DNA of 33,825 bases from Streptomyces sp. SBT349. Its GTDB lineage: Bacteria; Actinomycetota; Actinomycetes; Streptomycetales; Streptomycetaceae. The DNA is taken from assembly GCF_001083795.1 (NCBI RefSeq), contig NZ_LAVK01000034.1, forward strand, positions 1 to 33,825. Direction: 5' to 3'. This document shows positions 1 through 6,906 of the stretch, piece by piece (the stretch's first letter is position 1; each line of letters starts with the position of its first letter). A model generated the notes under the pieces. That model was not told where the DNA came from. It was given only the letters and a program-made list of their open reading frames with translations, and made no database searches. Both the position numbers and the translations under genes were made by a program.

Positions 1-738
1 GCCGTCGTACCCGCCGCCGGGCGGCCGGGTCGCGGGCCCGGCCCCCGCCCGCGCGCCGTCCTCCCCCGCGGGCGGCGGGGGGGCGACCGGGGGCCTCAGC
101 TCCTCGGGACGCACGTCGAACGGCCCCCACAGATAGCCGGTGTGCCGCGCGGTCATGGCGCTGGGCCCGTGCCACCAGGCCGGGCCGAGCGGCGCGGGCG
201 GAGCCTGCGCCTCGGGCGGGGCCTCGGCGACGACCTGCGCCGCGGCCTCGTCCACGGGCGCGCCGTCCGCCAGGGCGGTCTGCGTCTGGTCGCGGCGGCG
301 CGACCAGTAGGCGACGCCCGCGAGCGCGCCCAGGACCATGACGGAGAACCAGGTGGCCGAGCCGCGGTTGCCCAGCGAGGCGAGCAGCAGCCCGCACCCG
401 GCCACGATGAACAGCAGCGCGGTGAGCCCCGGCCCCTCCACGCGGCCCGACAGCATGCGGCGGCCCTCGTTCTCCTCCTCCTTCTCGAACGGGATCGCCA
501 GCCAGGCGACCCCGTAGGCGACGAAGCCGAGGCCGCCGATGACCGACAGCACCGCGAGCGGCACCCTGATGATGACGGGGTCGAGGTTGTAGTACCGGCC
601 GAACCCGCCGCAGACCCCGCCGATCACCTTGTGGCGCCGGCTGCGGGTGAGTCCTGGCGCGGCTCCGGCGGCGGCCCCCTCGGGCCCGGGAGGCGGCGCC
701 GGGGCCGGGGGTGCCTCGGTGGCGCGGTCGTCCGTCAT
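1..738 (-). CDS. PspC-domain membrane protein (C-terminus beyond window)
   Basis: Reading on the minus strand from ATG at 738, the protein begins with about 30 Ala/Pro/Gly-rich residues. A PspC domain follows (HKVIGGVCGG, then GRYYNLDPVIIRV and a hydrophobic segment around LAVLSVIGGLGFVAYGVAWLAIP). A charged linker (EKEEENEGRR) comes next, then two more hydrophobic segments (LTAVLLFIVAGCGLLLASL and FSVMVLGALAGVAYW), and a long Pro/Ala-rich tail. The frame stays open to base 1, so 246 codons are seen and the stop lies outside. PspC proteins are membrane or envelope-stress proteins. It is transcribed divergently from the histidine kinase at 860, with 121 bp between, which suggests a functional link. 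What it binds or senses cannot be read from the sequence. Confidence 0.85.
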   Translation of the reverse strand, partial: MTDDRATEAPPAPAPPPGPEGAAAGAAPGLTRSRRHKVIGGVCGGFGRYYNLDPVIIRVPLAVLSVIGGLGFVAYGVAWLAIPFEKEEENEGRRMLSGRVEGPGLTALLFIVAGCGLLLASLGNRGSATWFSVMVLGALAGVAYWSRRRDQTQTALADGAPVDEAAAQVVAEAPPEAQAPPAPLGPAWWHGPSAMTARHTGYLWGPFDVRPEELRPPVAPPPPAGEDGARAGAGPATRPPGGGYDG

Positions 739-859
739 GCCCCCCATGGTGGCGCAGGCCGCGGGCGGCGGTATCCGGGGAGGTCCCGGATCCTTCCCTG
801 AGCCGCCCTCGGGGGCACCCCTGATGTCCCCGCGCGTCCGTTCGTGTGACGATCGGTGT

Positions 860-1879
860 ATGACGACCGCCACTCCCGTCGGCACGGGCCTGGACGAGGC
901 CCCGCCGCGCAGCTGTACCGCTTGCGCGGCGACGCTCGGCGTGCTGGCCGCCAATGTGCAGTTCCCCATCCAGAACGGCTATCTGTGGCCCCTGCTGATC
1001 ATCGGCGTCGGCGCGGCGATGGTCTGGCGCCAGGCGGACAACTCGCGGCGGGCCCACTGGGCGGCGGCGACCAAGCGCAGCCGCTGGCTGCCGCTGCTGC
1101 GCACGGCCGCGGGCGCGGTGCTGGTGGCGCTCGGCGTGGGCGCGTTCGTCGTGGGGCGCAGCGCGTCGGCGCAGGCCGAGAGCCTGAGCCTGGTCTTCCA
1201 GGCGTCGGTGGCGCTGCTGGTCGGCATCGCGCTGCTGGTCGGTCCGTATGTGGTGCGGATGGTGCAGGACCTGTCCGAGGAGCGCACGATGCGCATCCGC
1301 GCCCAGGAGCGCGCCGAGGTGGCGGCGCACATCCACGACTCGGTGCTGCACACCCTGACCCTGATCCAGCGGAACGCGGAGAAGCCCAGGGAGGTGGCCC
1401 GCCTCGCCCGCGCCCAGGAGCGGGACCTGCGGGCCTGGCTGTACAAGTCGGCCGAGCGGCCCGCGCAGCCGGAGGAGGAGGACGAGCCGGGAACGTTCGC
1501 CGAGTCCGTCCGCGCCACGGTCGCCGAGGTGGAGGACCACCACGGGGTGCCCATCGAGGTGGTCTGCGTCGGGGACTGCGCGCTGGAGGAGCCGCTGCTC
1601 GCCCAGCTCCAGGCCGCCCGCGAGGCCATGGTGAACGCGGCCAAGTACGGTGGCGAGGGCGGGCCCGTGCGGGTCTTCGCGGAGGTCGAGGGGCGTACCG
1701 TCTTCGTGTCGGTGCGCGACCGGGGCCCCGGCTTCGACCCCGACTCGGTGCCGGCGGACCGGATGGGCGTGCGCGAGTCCATCATCGGCCGGATGCAGCG
1801 CAACGGCGGAACGGCGCGGGTACGGTCCACACCGGGCGAGGGCACAGAGGTGGAGCTGACGATGGAGCGATCGGAATGA
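860..1879 (+). CDS. Two-component sensor histidine kinase (HisKA_3/NarL type)
   Basis: This is a 339-residue membrane histidine kinase. N-terminal hydrophobic segments lie at about residues 40-57, 83-100 and 112-134. The dimerisation/phosphoacceptor helix has AAHIHDSVLHTL with the likely phospho-His at 159, and the HATPase part has REAMVNAAKYGG (N-box) and DRGPGFDP plus GEGTEVEL (G-boxes). It would autophosphorylate and pass phosphate to the regulator at 1876, whose ATG overlaps this stop as ATGA. ATG 860 is chosen because residues upstream are non-coding in character. From memory, Streptomyces relatives carry a PspC domain before the membrane segments. Here the PspC core is absent: the N-terminus runs from PPRS almost directly into the YLWPLLIIG segment. 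The signal sensed is unknown. Confidence 0.88.
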   Translation: MTTATPVGTGLDEAPPRSCTACAATLGVLAANVQFPIQNGYLWPLLIIGVGAAMVWRQADNSRRAHWAAATKRSRWLPLLRTAAGAVLVALGVGAFVVGRSASAQAESLSLVFQASVALLVGIALLVGPYVVRMVQDLSEERTMRIRAQERAEVAAHIHDSVLHTLTLIQRNAEKPREVARLARAQERDLRAWLYKSAERPAQPEEEDEPGTFAESVRATVAEVEDHHGVPIEVVCVGDCALEEPLLAQLQAAREAMVNAAKYGGEGGPVRVFAEVEGRTVFVSVRDRGPGFDPDSVPADRMGVRESIIGRMQRNGGTARVRSTPGEGTEVELTMERSE

Positions 1880-2595
1880 CGAACGGGCCCAGTGCGACGA
1901 GTGGCGGCGGGGCCGGTGGCGGCGGAGCCGGGGAACGGCGGGCCCGCGTGGTCCTGGTGGACGACCACCGGATGTTCCGCGCCGGAGTCCAGGCCGAGAT
2001 CGGCCGCACCGAGGAGACCGGGGTCGAGGTCGTCGGCGAGGCGGGCGACGTCGACCAGGCGGTGAGCGTGATCAAGGCGTCCAGGCCGGATGTCGTCCTG
2101 CTCGACGTGCACCTGCCGGGCGGCGGGGGCGTGGAGGTGCTGCGGCGCAGCGCGGCGCTGATGGGGGCGGGCGAGCACCCGGTGCGTTTCCTGGCGCTGT
2201 CGGTCTCCGACGCGGCCGAGGACGTGATCGGCGTGATCCGCGGGGGCGCCCGCGGCTATGTCACCAAGACCATCACGGGCGCCGACCTGGTGGACGCGAT
2301 CTTCCAGGTCTCGGACGGGGACGCGGTGTTCTCGCCGCGGCTCGCGGGCTTCGTGCTGGACGCGTTCGCCTCGTCCGACGCGGCGCCCGTGGACGAGGAC
2401 CTGGACCGGCTCACCCAGCGGGAGCGCGAGGTGCTGCGGCTGATCGCCCGCGGCTACGCGTACAAGGAGGTGGGCAAGGAGCTGTTCATCTCCGTGAAGA
2501 CGGTGGAGAGCCACGTCTCCGCGGTGCTGCGCAAGCTCCAGCTCTCCAACCGCCACGAGCTGACCCGCTGGGCGGCGGCCCGCCGTCTGGTGTGA
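1876..2595 (+). CDS. NarL/LuxR-family response regulator
   Basis: This 239-residue protein has a Gly/Ala-rich leader of about 23 residues. A receiver domain follows (VVLVDDHRMF, phospho-acceptor Asp77 in VVLLDVHLPG, switch Ser in LALSVSD, Lys in YVTKTI). A C-terminal LuxR-type helix-turn-helix comes last (LTQREREVLRLIARG, then KEVGKELFISVKTVESHVS). It is the cognate regulator of the upstream kinase, translationally coupled through ATGA at 1876-1879. It would bind DNA as a phosphorylated dimer. Target genes are not visible, but the divergent PspC gene at 738 is the obvious local candidate (inference). An 11-bp motif containing the stop codon is duplicated just after the gene end (2587-2611). 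Confidence 0.9.
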   Translation: MTNGPSATSGGGAGGGGAGERRARVVLVDDHRMFRAGVQAEIGRTEETGVEVVGEAGDVDQAVSVIKASRPDVVLLDVHLPGGGGVEVLRRSAALMGAGEHPVRFLALSVSDAAEDVIGVIRGGARGYVTKTITGADLVDAIFQVSDGDAVFSPRLAGFVLDAFASSDAAPVDEDLDRLTQREREVLRLIARGYAYKEVGKELFISVKTVESHVSAVLRKLQLSNRHELTRWAAARRLV

Positions 2596-2611
2596 GGCGG
2601 CTGGTGTGAGG
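2587..2611. repeat. Short direct duplication at the response-regulator stop
   Basis: The 11-mer CTGGTGTGAGG occurs at 2587-2597 and again at 2601-2611, a period of 14. The first copy carries the stop codon of the response regulator. It looks like a recent slippage duplication and has no evident coding effect. Confidence 0.7.
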
Positions 2612-2642
2612 TGGTGGGCGGGGGGCGCGGAGGCGCGCGCCC

Positions 2643-4217
2643 TCACTCCCACTCGATGGTGCCGGGCGGCTTGCTGGTGATGTCGAGCGTGACCCGGTTG
2701 ACGTCCCGCACCTCGTTGGTGATGCGGGTGGAGATCTTCGCCAGCAGGTCGTAGGGCAGCCGGGACCAGTCGGCGGTCATCGCGTCCTCGGACGAGACCG
2801 GGCGCAGCACGACGGGGTGGCCGTAGGTGCGGCCGTCGCCCTGGACGCCGACGCTGCGGACGTCCGCGAGCAGCACCACGGGGCACTGCCAGATCTGCCG
2901 GTCGAGCCCCGCGCCGGTCAGCTCCTCGCGGACGATGGCGTCGGCCGCGCGCAGCAGGTCGAGCCGCTCGCGGGTGACCTCGCCGACGATGCGGATGCCG
3001 AGTCCCGGACCGGGGAACGGCTGGCGGTGGACGATCTCCTCGGGCAGCCCGAGCTCGCGCCCGACCATGCGCACCTCGTCCTTGAACAGCTTGCGCAACG
3101 GCTCGACCAGCTCGAACTCCAGGTCGTCGGGGAGCCCGCCCACGTTGTGGTGGGACTTGATGCTGGCCGCTCCCGTGCCGCCGCCCGACTCCACGACGTC
3201 GGGGTAGAGGGTGCCCTGCACCAGGAACGCGACGTCCTCGCCCACCGCGCCCGCCTCCGCGACCAGCTCGGCCTGGGCCCGCTCGAAGACCCGGATGAAC
3301 TCGCGGCCGATGATCTTCCGCTTCTCCTCGGGGTCCGAGACCCCGGCGAGCGCGGCCAGGAAACGGTCCGCCGCGTCCACCACGCGCAGCCGCACGCCGG
3401 TGGCGGCCACGAAGTCCTTCTCGACCTGCTCGGTCTCGCCCTGCCGCATGAGGCCGTGATCGACGTAGACGCAGGTGAGCTGCTCGCCGATGGCCCGCTG
3501 GACCAGGGCCGCGGCCACCGCCGAGTCCACGCCGCCCGAGAGCGCGCAGATGGCGCGCCTGCCGCCGACCTGGGCGCGGATCTCCTCAACCTGCTCGGCG
3601 ACGATGGACCCGGTGGTCCAGTCGGGGCTGAGCCCGGCGCCGCGGTAGAGGAAGTGTTCGAGCATCTGCTGCCCGTAGGTGGAGTGCATGACCTCCGGGT
3701 GGTGCTGGACGCCGTAGAGCCGCCGCTCGTCGTCCTCGAACGCGGCCACGGGAACGGTGTCGGTGGAGGCCGTCACCGTGAACCCCTCCGGCGCGGCCGA
3801 GCAGGCGTCGCCGTGCGACATCCACACCTGCTGCTCGGCGGGGGTGCCCTCGAAGAGGGTGGAGTCGGGCCGGGACACGCTCAGCAGCGTGCGGCCGTAC
3901 TCGCGGGCCCCCGAGTTGTCCACGGTGCCGCCGAGCGCCCGCGCCATGAGCTGGAAGCCGTAGCACATGCCGAGGACCGGCACGCCCGCCTCGAACAGCG
4001 CCCGGTCGATCCCGGGGGCGCCCTCGGCGTAGACGGAGGAGGGCCCGCCGGAGAGGATCACCGCCCGCGGCCTCCTGGCCAGGATGTCGGCCACCGGGGT
4101 GGTCGAGGGAACGATCTCGCTGTACACCCGCGCCTCGCGCACCCGGCGGGCGATGAGTTGGGCGTACTGCGCGCCGAAGTCGACGACGAGGACCGTGCCG
4201 GCGTCCTTCTCTGTCAC
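2643..4217 (-). CDS. guaA: GMP synthase (glutamine-hydrolysing)
   Basis: GuaA converts XMP, glutamine and ATP to GMP, the last step of guanine nucleotide synthesis. The N-terminal class I glutamine amidotransferase has [20 protein letters not shown], the nucleophile Cys85 in VLGMCYGFQ and the His/Glu pair in GVQHHPEV. The ATP-pyrophosphatase domain has the PP-loop [12 protein letters not shown]. The C-terminal dimerisation domain ends in [10 protein letters not shown], the usual GuaA terminus. GTG at 4217 ([10 protein letters not shown]) gives 524 residues, close to the family length. Two other in-frame GTGs lie slightly upstream, and the open frame further upstream to 4361 is not GuaA-like. 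It converges on the response regulator. The first step of the branch, guaB2, is 18 kb away in this window. Confidence 0.97.
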   Translation of the reverse strand: MTEKDAGTVLVVDFGAQYAQLIARRVREARVYSEIVPSTTPVADILARRPRAVILSGGPSSVYAEGAPGIDRALFEAGVPVLGMCYGFQLMARALGGTVDNSGAREYGRTLLSVSRPDSTLFEGTPAEQQVWMSHGDACSAAPEGFTVTASTDTVPVAAFEDDERRLYGVQHHPEVMHSTYGQQMLEHFLYRGAGLSPDWTTGSIVAEQVEEIRAQVGGRRAICALSGGVDSAVAAALVQRAIGEQLTCVYVDHGLMRQGETEQVEKDFVAATGVRLRVVDAADRFLAALAGVSDPEEKRKIIGREFIRVFERAQAELVAEAGAVGEDVAFLVQGTLYPDVVESGGGTGAASIKSHHNVGGLPDDLEFELVEPLRKLFKDEVRMVGRELGLPEEIVHRQPFPGPGLGIRIVGEVTRERLDLLRAADAIVREELTGAGLDRQIWQCPVVLLADVRSVGVQGDGRTYGHPVVLRPVSSEDAMTADWSRLPYDLLAKISTRITNEVRDVNRVTLDITSKPPGTIEWE

Positions 4218-4285
4218 GTCTGCCCCGTCTTCCACGTCTGCCACGAAAGAAGCTGCCTTTCCTGTCTTCCCCTGCGCGTTCCCCG

Positions 4286-4291
4286 AGTCTA
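4286..4291 (-). promoter_or_regulatory. Likely guaA -10 element
   Basis: On the minus strand the hexamer TAGACT matches an actinobacterial -10 box. It would start transcription near 4279, giving a leader of about 60 nt before the GTG at 4217. No good -35 was found at 17-18 nt, so the call is tentative. Confidence 0.4.
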
Positions 4292-4324
4292 CCGACGGCC
4301 GGGGCGGAACGATTCCTCCGCGGC

Positions 4325-4353
4325 TGGTCAGGGGCCGGACCCCCTGGCATACT
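4325..4353 (+). promoter_or_regulatory. Promoter for a leaderless transcript before the chorismate mutase
   Basis: TGGTCA (4325-4330) and CATACT (4348-4353) are separated by 17 nt, each matching four of six consensus bases. The ATG at 4360 lies six bases after the -10, the spacing typical of leaderless Streptomyces mRNAs. This would start transcription at the A of the leader-peptide ATG. It is divergent from the guaA promoter. Confidence 0.45.
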
Positions 4354-4359
4354 CGCGGC

Positions 4360-4443
4360 ATGTTCCGCGCCGCGCGTTTCTCCTCGTTTACCTATGGCAC
4401 CGGCCTGGCCGGCTGCCGAGAGGAGCGCTGCGCACCGCGCTGA
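4360..4443 (+). CDS. Possible Phe/Tyr leader peptide (27 aa) of the chorismate mutase
   Basis: An ATG positioned as a leaderless start opens a 27-residue frame beginning [16 protein letters not shown] and ending at TGA 4441-4443. Three Phe and one Tyr occur in the first twelve residues, including TTT and TAT codons that are rare in this genome. The next gene is a chorismate mutase, the entry to the Phe/Tyr branch. This is what a ribosome-stalling leader peptide would look like. The function is inferred from position and composition only, and no homologue is claimed. Ending 115 bp before the mutase ATG leaves room for the hairpin described separately. Confidence 0.4.
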   Translation: MFRAARFSSFTYGTGLAGCREERCAPR

Positions 4444-4493
4444 CCAGCGACATCCTTCGCGCCCCAGGCCCCAAGCGGCGGCCCGGGGCGTTT
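4402..4493 (+). terminator. Candidate attenuator: terminator hairpin with competing antiterminator arm
   Basis: A hairpin has arms 4460-4470 and 4480-4490 (10 pairs and one A·C mismatch, nine-base loop) and is followed by TTTGT. Its 5' arm contains CCAGGCC (4464-4470). This is exactly complementary to GGCCTGG at 4402-4408, inside the putative leader peptide just after its Phe/Tyr codons. The two pairings exclude each other, as in ribosome-mediated attenuation. In a genome this GC-rich, seven-base matches arise easily by chance, so this remains a hypothesis. Confidence 0.35.
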
Positions 4494-4558
4494 GTCGTCG
4501 GGCGGCGGCGGACGGACCTCCCGGGGCTCACACCGAGACATCCGAGCGAGGAACCGAC

Positions 4559-4840
4559 ATGGACACCAGTACGAGCGCCGACGAGACCGTCATCGCCGAG
4601 GGGCGGGAGCGCATCGACTCCCTGGACGACCGGATCATCGAACTCATCAGGGAACGGATGACCGTCTCCGAGCGGATCCAGCGGGCCCGCGTCGCCTCCG
4701 GCGGGCGCCGGATCCACCTCTCCCGCGAGATGGAGATCCTCCGCCGCTACCGCGAGGGCCTGGGGCGTCCGGGCACCCAGCTGGCGATGACGCTGCTCGA
4801 ACTGTGCCGGGGCCGGGCCGGCGACGCGCCCCGCACCTGA
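4559..4840 (+). CDS. Chorismate mutase (AroQ class, monofunctional)
   Basis: This 93-residue all-helical protein converts chorismate to prephenate, the committed step to Phe and Tyr. The AroQ pattern is visible: a first helix with RERIDSLDDRIIELIRERM, then RIQRARVASGG, then HLSREMEILRRY (the Arg/Glu active-site pair) and a final helix ending TLLELCRG. The family length for stand-alone AroQ is about 90-100 residues. ATG 4559 is preceded by GAGGA at suitable spacing. It sits alone between guaA and a non-coding gap. The 340-bp region upstream contains a possible leader peptide and attenuator. Confidence 0.9.
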   Translation: MDTSTSADETVIAEGRERIDSLDDRIIELIRERMTVSERIQRARVASGGRRIHLSREMEILRRYREGLGRPGTQLAMTLLELCRGRAGDAPRT

Positions 4841-5012
4841 ACCCGCCGGCGGCGCGTCACCCGTCCGGAGCGTGACCGGCCCGCGCCGGGCTTCGTTGAA
4901 GGGGGTGTCCCCGGGGCGATGAGGCACCCCGGTCCTCGCGGTGTGGCGGGGACCGGGCGCCGTGGGACCTCGCTCCGGTGCGGTGGCCGGGCAGCAGGGG
5001 ACAGCAGACCGG

Positions 5013-5135
5013 TCACGTCCTGAAGGCGGCCGGTCCCCGGGACGCCGGGGACCGGCTGCCGTGGTCGTCTTGCGGTACGCGACCCTCCTCGCGCACGATG
5101 CGGGAGGGAAGCTCCAGAACTCGTTGGCGGACCAT
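5013..5135 (-). CDS. Possible small basic protein (40 aa), unknown
   Basis: An ATG at 5135 on the minus strand is preceded by a very good ribosome-binding sequence (GGAGGGGG at about 5143-5150). It opens a 40-residue frame starting MVRQRVLELPSRIVREEGR and ending GPAAFRT. The product is basic, with no membrane segment or recognised domain. A second ATG at 5140 in another frame is too close to the ribosome-binding site. The end of the frame coincides with the inverted repeat 5029-5056, which could be its terminator or could mean that the segment is regulatory RNA rather than a gene. No family is recognised. Confidence 0.3.
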   Translation of the reverse strand: MVRQRVLELPSRIVREEGRVPQDDHGSRSPASRGPAAFRT

Positions 5136-5228
5136 GGCATACCCCCTCCAATGGTCCGACCAACGGCGGCGGCGCCTGCCCCCGGGCGCCGCGCCCAGCA
5201 CCGGCGCCGCCCTGTCGCCCGTGCTGAC

Positions 5229-5259
5229 GCGGGGCCCCGGCCGACGGCCGGGGCCCCGC
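5229..5259. terminator. Strong GC hairpin, possible bidirectional terminator
   Basis: Fifteen-base arms 5229-5243 and 5245-5259 are perfect inverted repeats around a single A, folding as a 13-bp stem with a short loop. No clear U-run follows. It lies 390 nt after the chorismate mutase and 120 nt before the secreted-protein gene, so it could insulate the latter. Confidence 0.5.
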
Positions 5260-5378
5260 CCCCTGTCGCTCATGTGCGTATGTCGTGTCTGTTTCGTGAC
5301 CGGGGCGGAGCACAACCTTCCGTCTTCTCGAACAGTCCTAGCAGGCGTCCCACTGGACCGACGCCCACCGGAGGTTTG

Positions 5379-6089
5379 ATGACGGCACGCCACGTCCTCG
5401 GCGGCGCGACCGTGTGGGCGGCCATCACCGCGGTGGCGGCCGTTCCGCTGCTGACCGGCGGGGGCACCTCACACGCCTCGGGCGCCTCGCACACCTCTCA
5501 CGCCTCGGGCGGCGACGAGTGCTCGGACTGGTCGGGCACCTCGCGAGCCCCGGCCCGACTGGTCGGCCTGCCGGACACCCTGGTGGCCGGCGCCTGGTCC
5601 ACGTTCACCATCCGCGTCGAGAACGACTTCGGCGTGCCGGTGGAGAGCCTGCACCCCTTCGTGGACATGAGCCTCGACGCCGACGTCGAACCCGACCCGG
5701 CCTACGTCCCCGACCTCGAATGGCGCGTGGGCACGGGTTGGCGTCAGATCGGCGACGTGAGCGGGTACTTCGCCGTCGCCGGACCGCTCGAACCGGGCGA
5801 CACGATCGACATCCCGGCCCGCGTCCGGCTCCCCGAGGACACCATCCTGGACGCCGGGTGGTTCCTGAACTCGGGGGTCTATGTGAACGAGGACGGCCCC
5901 TGCCAGCTCTCGCCCTGGGGCGTGTACGACGTGGCCATGCTCGCGCCCGGCAGCGACCCGGGCACGCCCGAGGACGCGGAGGGGCAATTCCGTCCGGGCC
6001 TGCGTTCCGCCCCCGCGGGGGCCTATCCGCCGCTGGGAGGCGGCCTCGCGCCCGTGGGCGGCGCCCGTGACCTCCCGGCCGGGTCCTGA
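5379..6089 (+). CDS. Secreted protein of unknown function
   Basis: This 236-residue exported protein has an N-terminal signal sequence (hydrophobic core VWAAITAVAAVPLLTGG). A short Ser/His/Gly-rich repeat segment follows, then a soluble domain of about 150 residues and a Pro/Gly-rich tail. The domain has phrases such as LVGLPDTLVAGAWSTFTIRV, LEWRVGTGWRQIGD and GPLEPGDTIDIPARVRL, which suggest a beta-rich immunoglobulin-like fold. Two cysteines (in GDECSDW and GPCQLSPW) could form a disulfide. GGAGG six bases before the ATG supports this start. No lipobox or sortase motif is seen. It is followed by a terminator. I recognise no named family. Confidence 0.75.
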   Translation: MTARHVLGGATVWAAITAVAAVPLLTGGGTSHASGASHTSHASGGDECSDWSGTSRAPARLVGLPDTLVAGAWSTFTIRVENDFGVPVESLHPFVDMSLDADVEPDPAYVPDLEWRVGTGWRQIGDVSGYFAVAGPLEPGDTIDIPARVRLPEDTILDAGWFLNSGVYVNEDGPCQLSPWGVYDVAMLAPGSDPGTPEDAEGQFRPGLRSAPAGAYPPLGGGLAPVGGARDLPAGS

Positions 6090-6105
6090 GGGACCCGCAC
6101 CAGAC

Positions 6106-6148
6106 CGAAGGGGCCTGTTCCTACTCCCCCGGGGGACGGGCCCCTTCG
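6106..6148 (+). terminator. Terminator after the secreted-protein gene
   Basis: Ten-base perfect arms 6106-6115 and 6139-6148 (CGAAGGGGCC and its complement) enclose a loop that can itself pair at CCCCC/GGGGG. It lies 16 nt after the stop and just before the next gene. Confidence 0.65.
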
Positions 6149-6157
6149 CCATGCGCG

Positions 6158-6163
6158 CTACGG
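6158..6163 (+). promoter_or_regulatory. -10 box of a leaderless promoter
   Basis: TACGGT lies eight bases before the ATG at 6172, the typical position for a leaderless transcript starting at or next to that ATG. This decides the start in favour of 6172 over the in-frame ATG at 6151, which overlaps the terminator and promoter. Confidence 0.45.
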
Positions 6164-6171
6164 TTCACGGC

Positions 6172-6819
6172 ATGCCCGACTCCCCCGCGCGCCCGCCGGT
6201 CACCGCCGACGACCTCGACCAGGCCGTTTGGCTCGCCGTGGACGCGCTGGGGGCGGCGCCCGGGGACCGGTGGGACCGGCGCGCGGGGACGCTGGAGTGG
6301 ACCTGCTGGGAGACCGTGGAGCACCTGGCCGACGACCTGTTCGCCTACGCCGTTCAACTGGGCCCGCGCACACCGCCGTTGGACCATGAGGTGCCGTTTG
6401 TGTGGGAGAGCCGCAGGCCCGGGGGCCCGGCGAACGCCGTCCACGCCGACCGGACGGCGGGCCCGGCCGGGCTCCTCGAGGTGCTGGAGGTGTGCGGCGC
6501 GCTGCTCGGCGCCATGGTGCGGACCGCGCGCCCCGGCGTGCTCGCCCACCACGGCTTCGGCGCGGCCGACGGGGAGGGCTTCGCCGCCATGGGCGTCGTG
6601 GAGACCCTCGTGCACACCCACGACCTGGCCGAGGGCCTGGGGCTCGCCGCCTGGGCCCCGCCCGCGGGGCTCTGCGCGCGGGTGCTGGCGCGGCTGTTCC
6701 CCGAGGCACCGGCGGACGGCGACCCGTGGCGCACGCTGTTGTGGGCCACGGGGCGCGCGGATCTCCCGGGACGCCCCCGCCTCACCACATGGCGCTGGTA
6801 CGGCGCGCCCCGCTCGTAG
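6172..6819 (+). CDS. Maleylpyruvate isomerase-type (DinB-like) protein
   Basis: This 215-residue protein belongs to the four-helix DinB/mycothiol-dependent maleylpyruvate isomerase-like family, which binds a metal through His/Glu/His. The visible pattern is TVEHLADDLFAYAVQLG (first His), then VVETLVHTHDLAEGLGL (Glu and second His), followed by a C-terminal part ending TTWRWYGAPRS. Proteins of this type in actinomycetes often use mycothiol as a co-substrate in thiol transfer or detoxification. The substrate here cannot be told. It is apparently transcribed on its own leaderless promoter. Confidence 0.75.
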   Translation: MPDSPARPPVTADDLDQAVWLAVDALGAAPGDRWDRRAGTLEWTCWETVEHLADDLFAYAVQLGPRTPPLDHEVPFVWESRRPGGPANAVHADRTAGPAGLLEVLEVCGALLGAMVRTARPGVLAHHGFGAADGEGFAAMGVVETLVHTHDLAEGLGLAAWAPPAGLCARVLARLFPEAPADGDPWRTLLWATGRADLPGRPRLTTWRWYGAPRS

Positions 6820-6906
6820 CCGCCGCCCTGTTTATCGGGCATTTATCCCCCGGCGCGATGATGGCGGGGAGGGTGCGAACGGGGGCCGGAGCCCGGGGGG
6901 TGTGCG

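Larger units (their letters stand above)
4841..5378. other. Long gap after chorismate mutase, mostly non-coding
   Basis: This 538-bp stretch contains no convincing long gene. It holds one possible 40-residue minus-strand frame (5013-5135), an inverted repeat at 5029-5040/5045-5056 and a very strong hairpin at 5229-5259. Coding signal in the longer open frames on both strands looks like GC-driven shadow. Confidence 0.6.

Noticed and set aside
4218..4361. N-terminal extension of guaA to 4361
   Set aside because: The added residues do not resemble GuaA, and the region contains the guaA and leader promoters. GTG 4217 gives the family length.
5029..5056. Inverted repeat as a definite terminator
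   Set aside because: No U-run follows on either strand and it overlaps a possible small frame. Left as an observation only.
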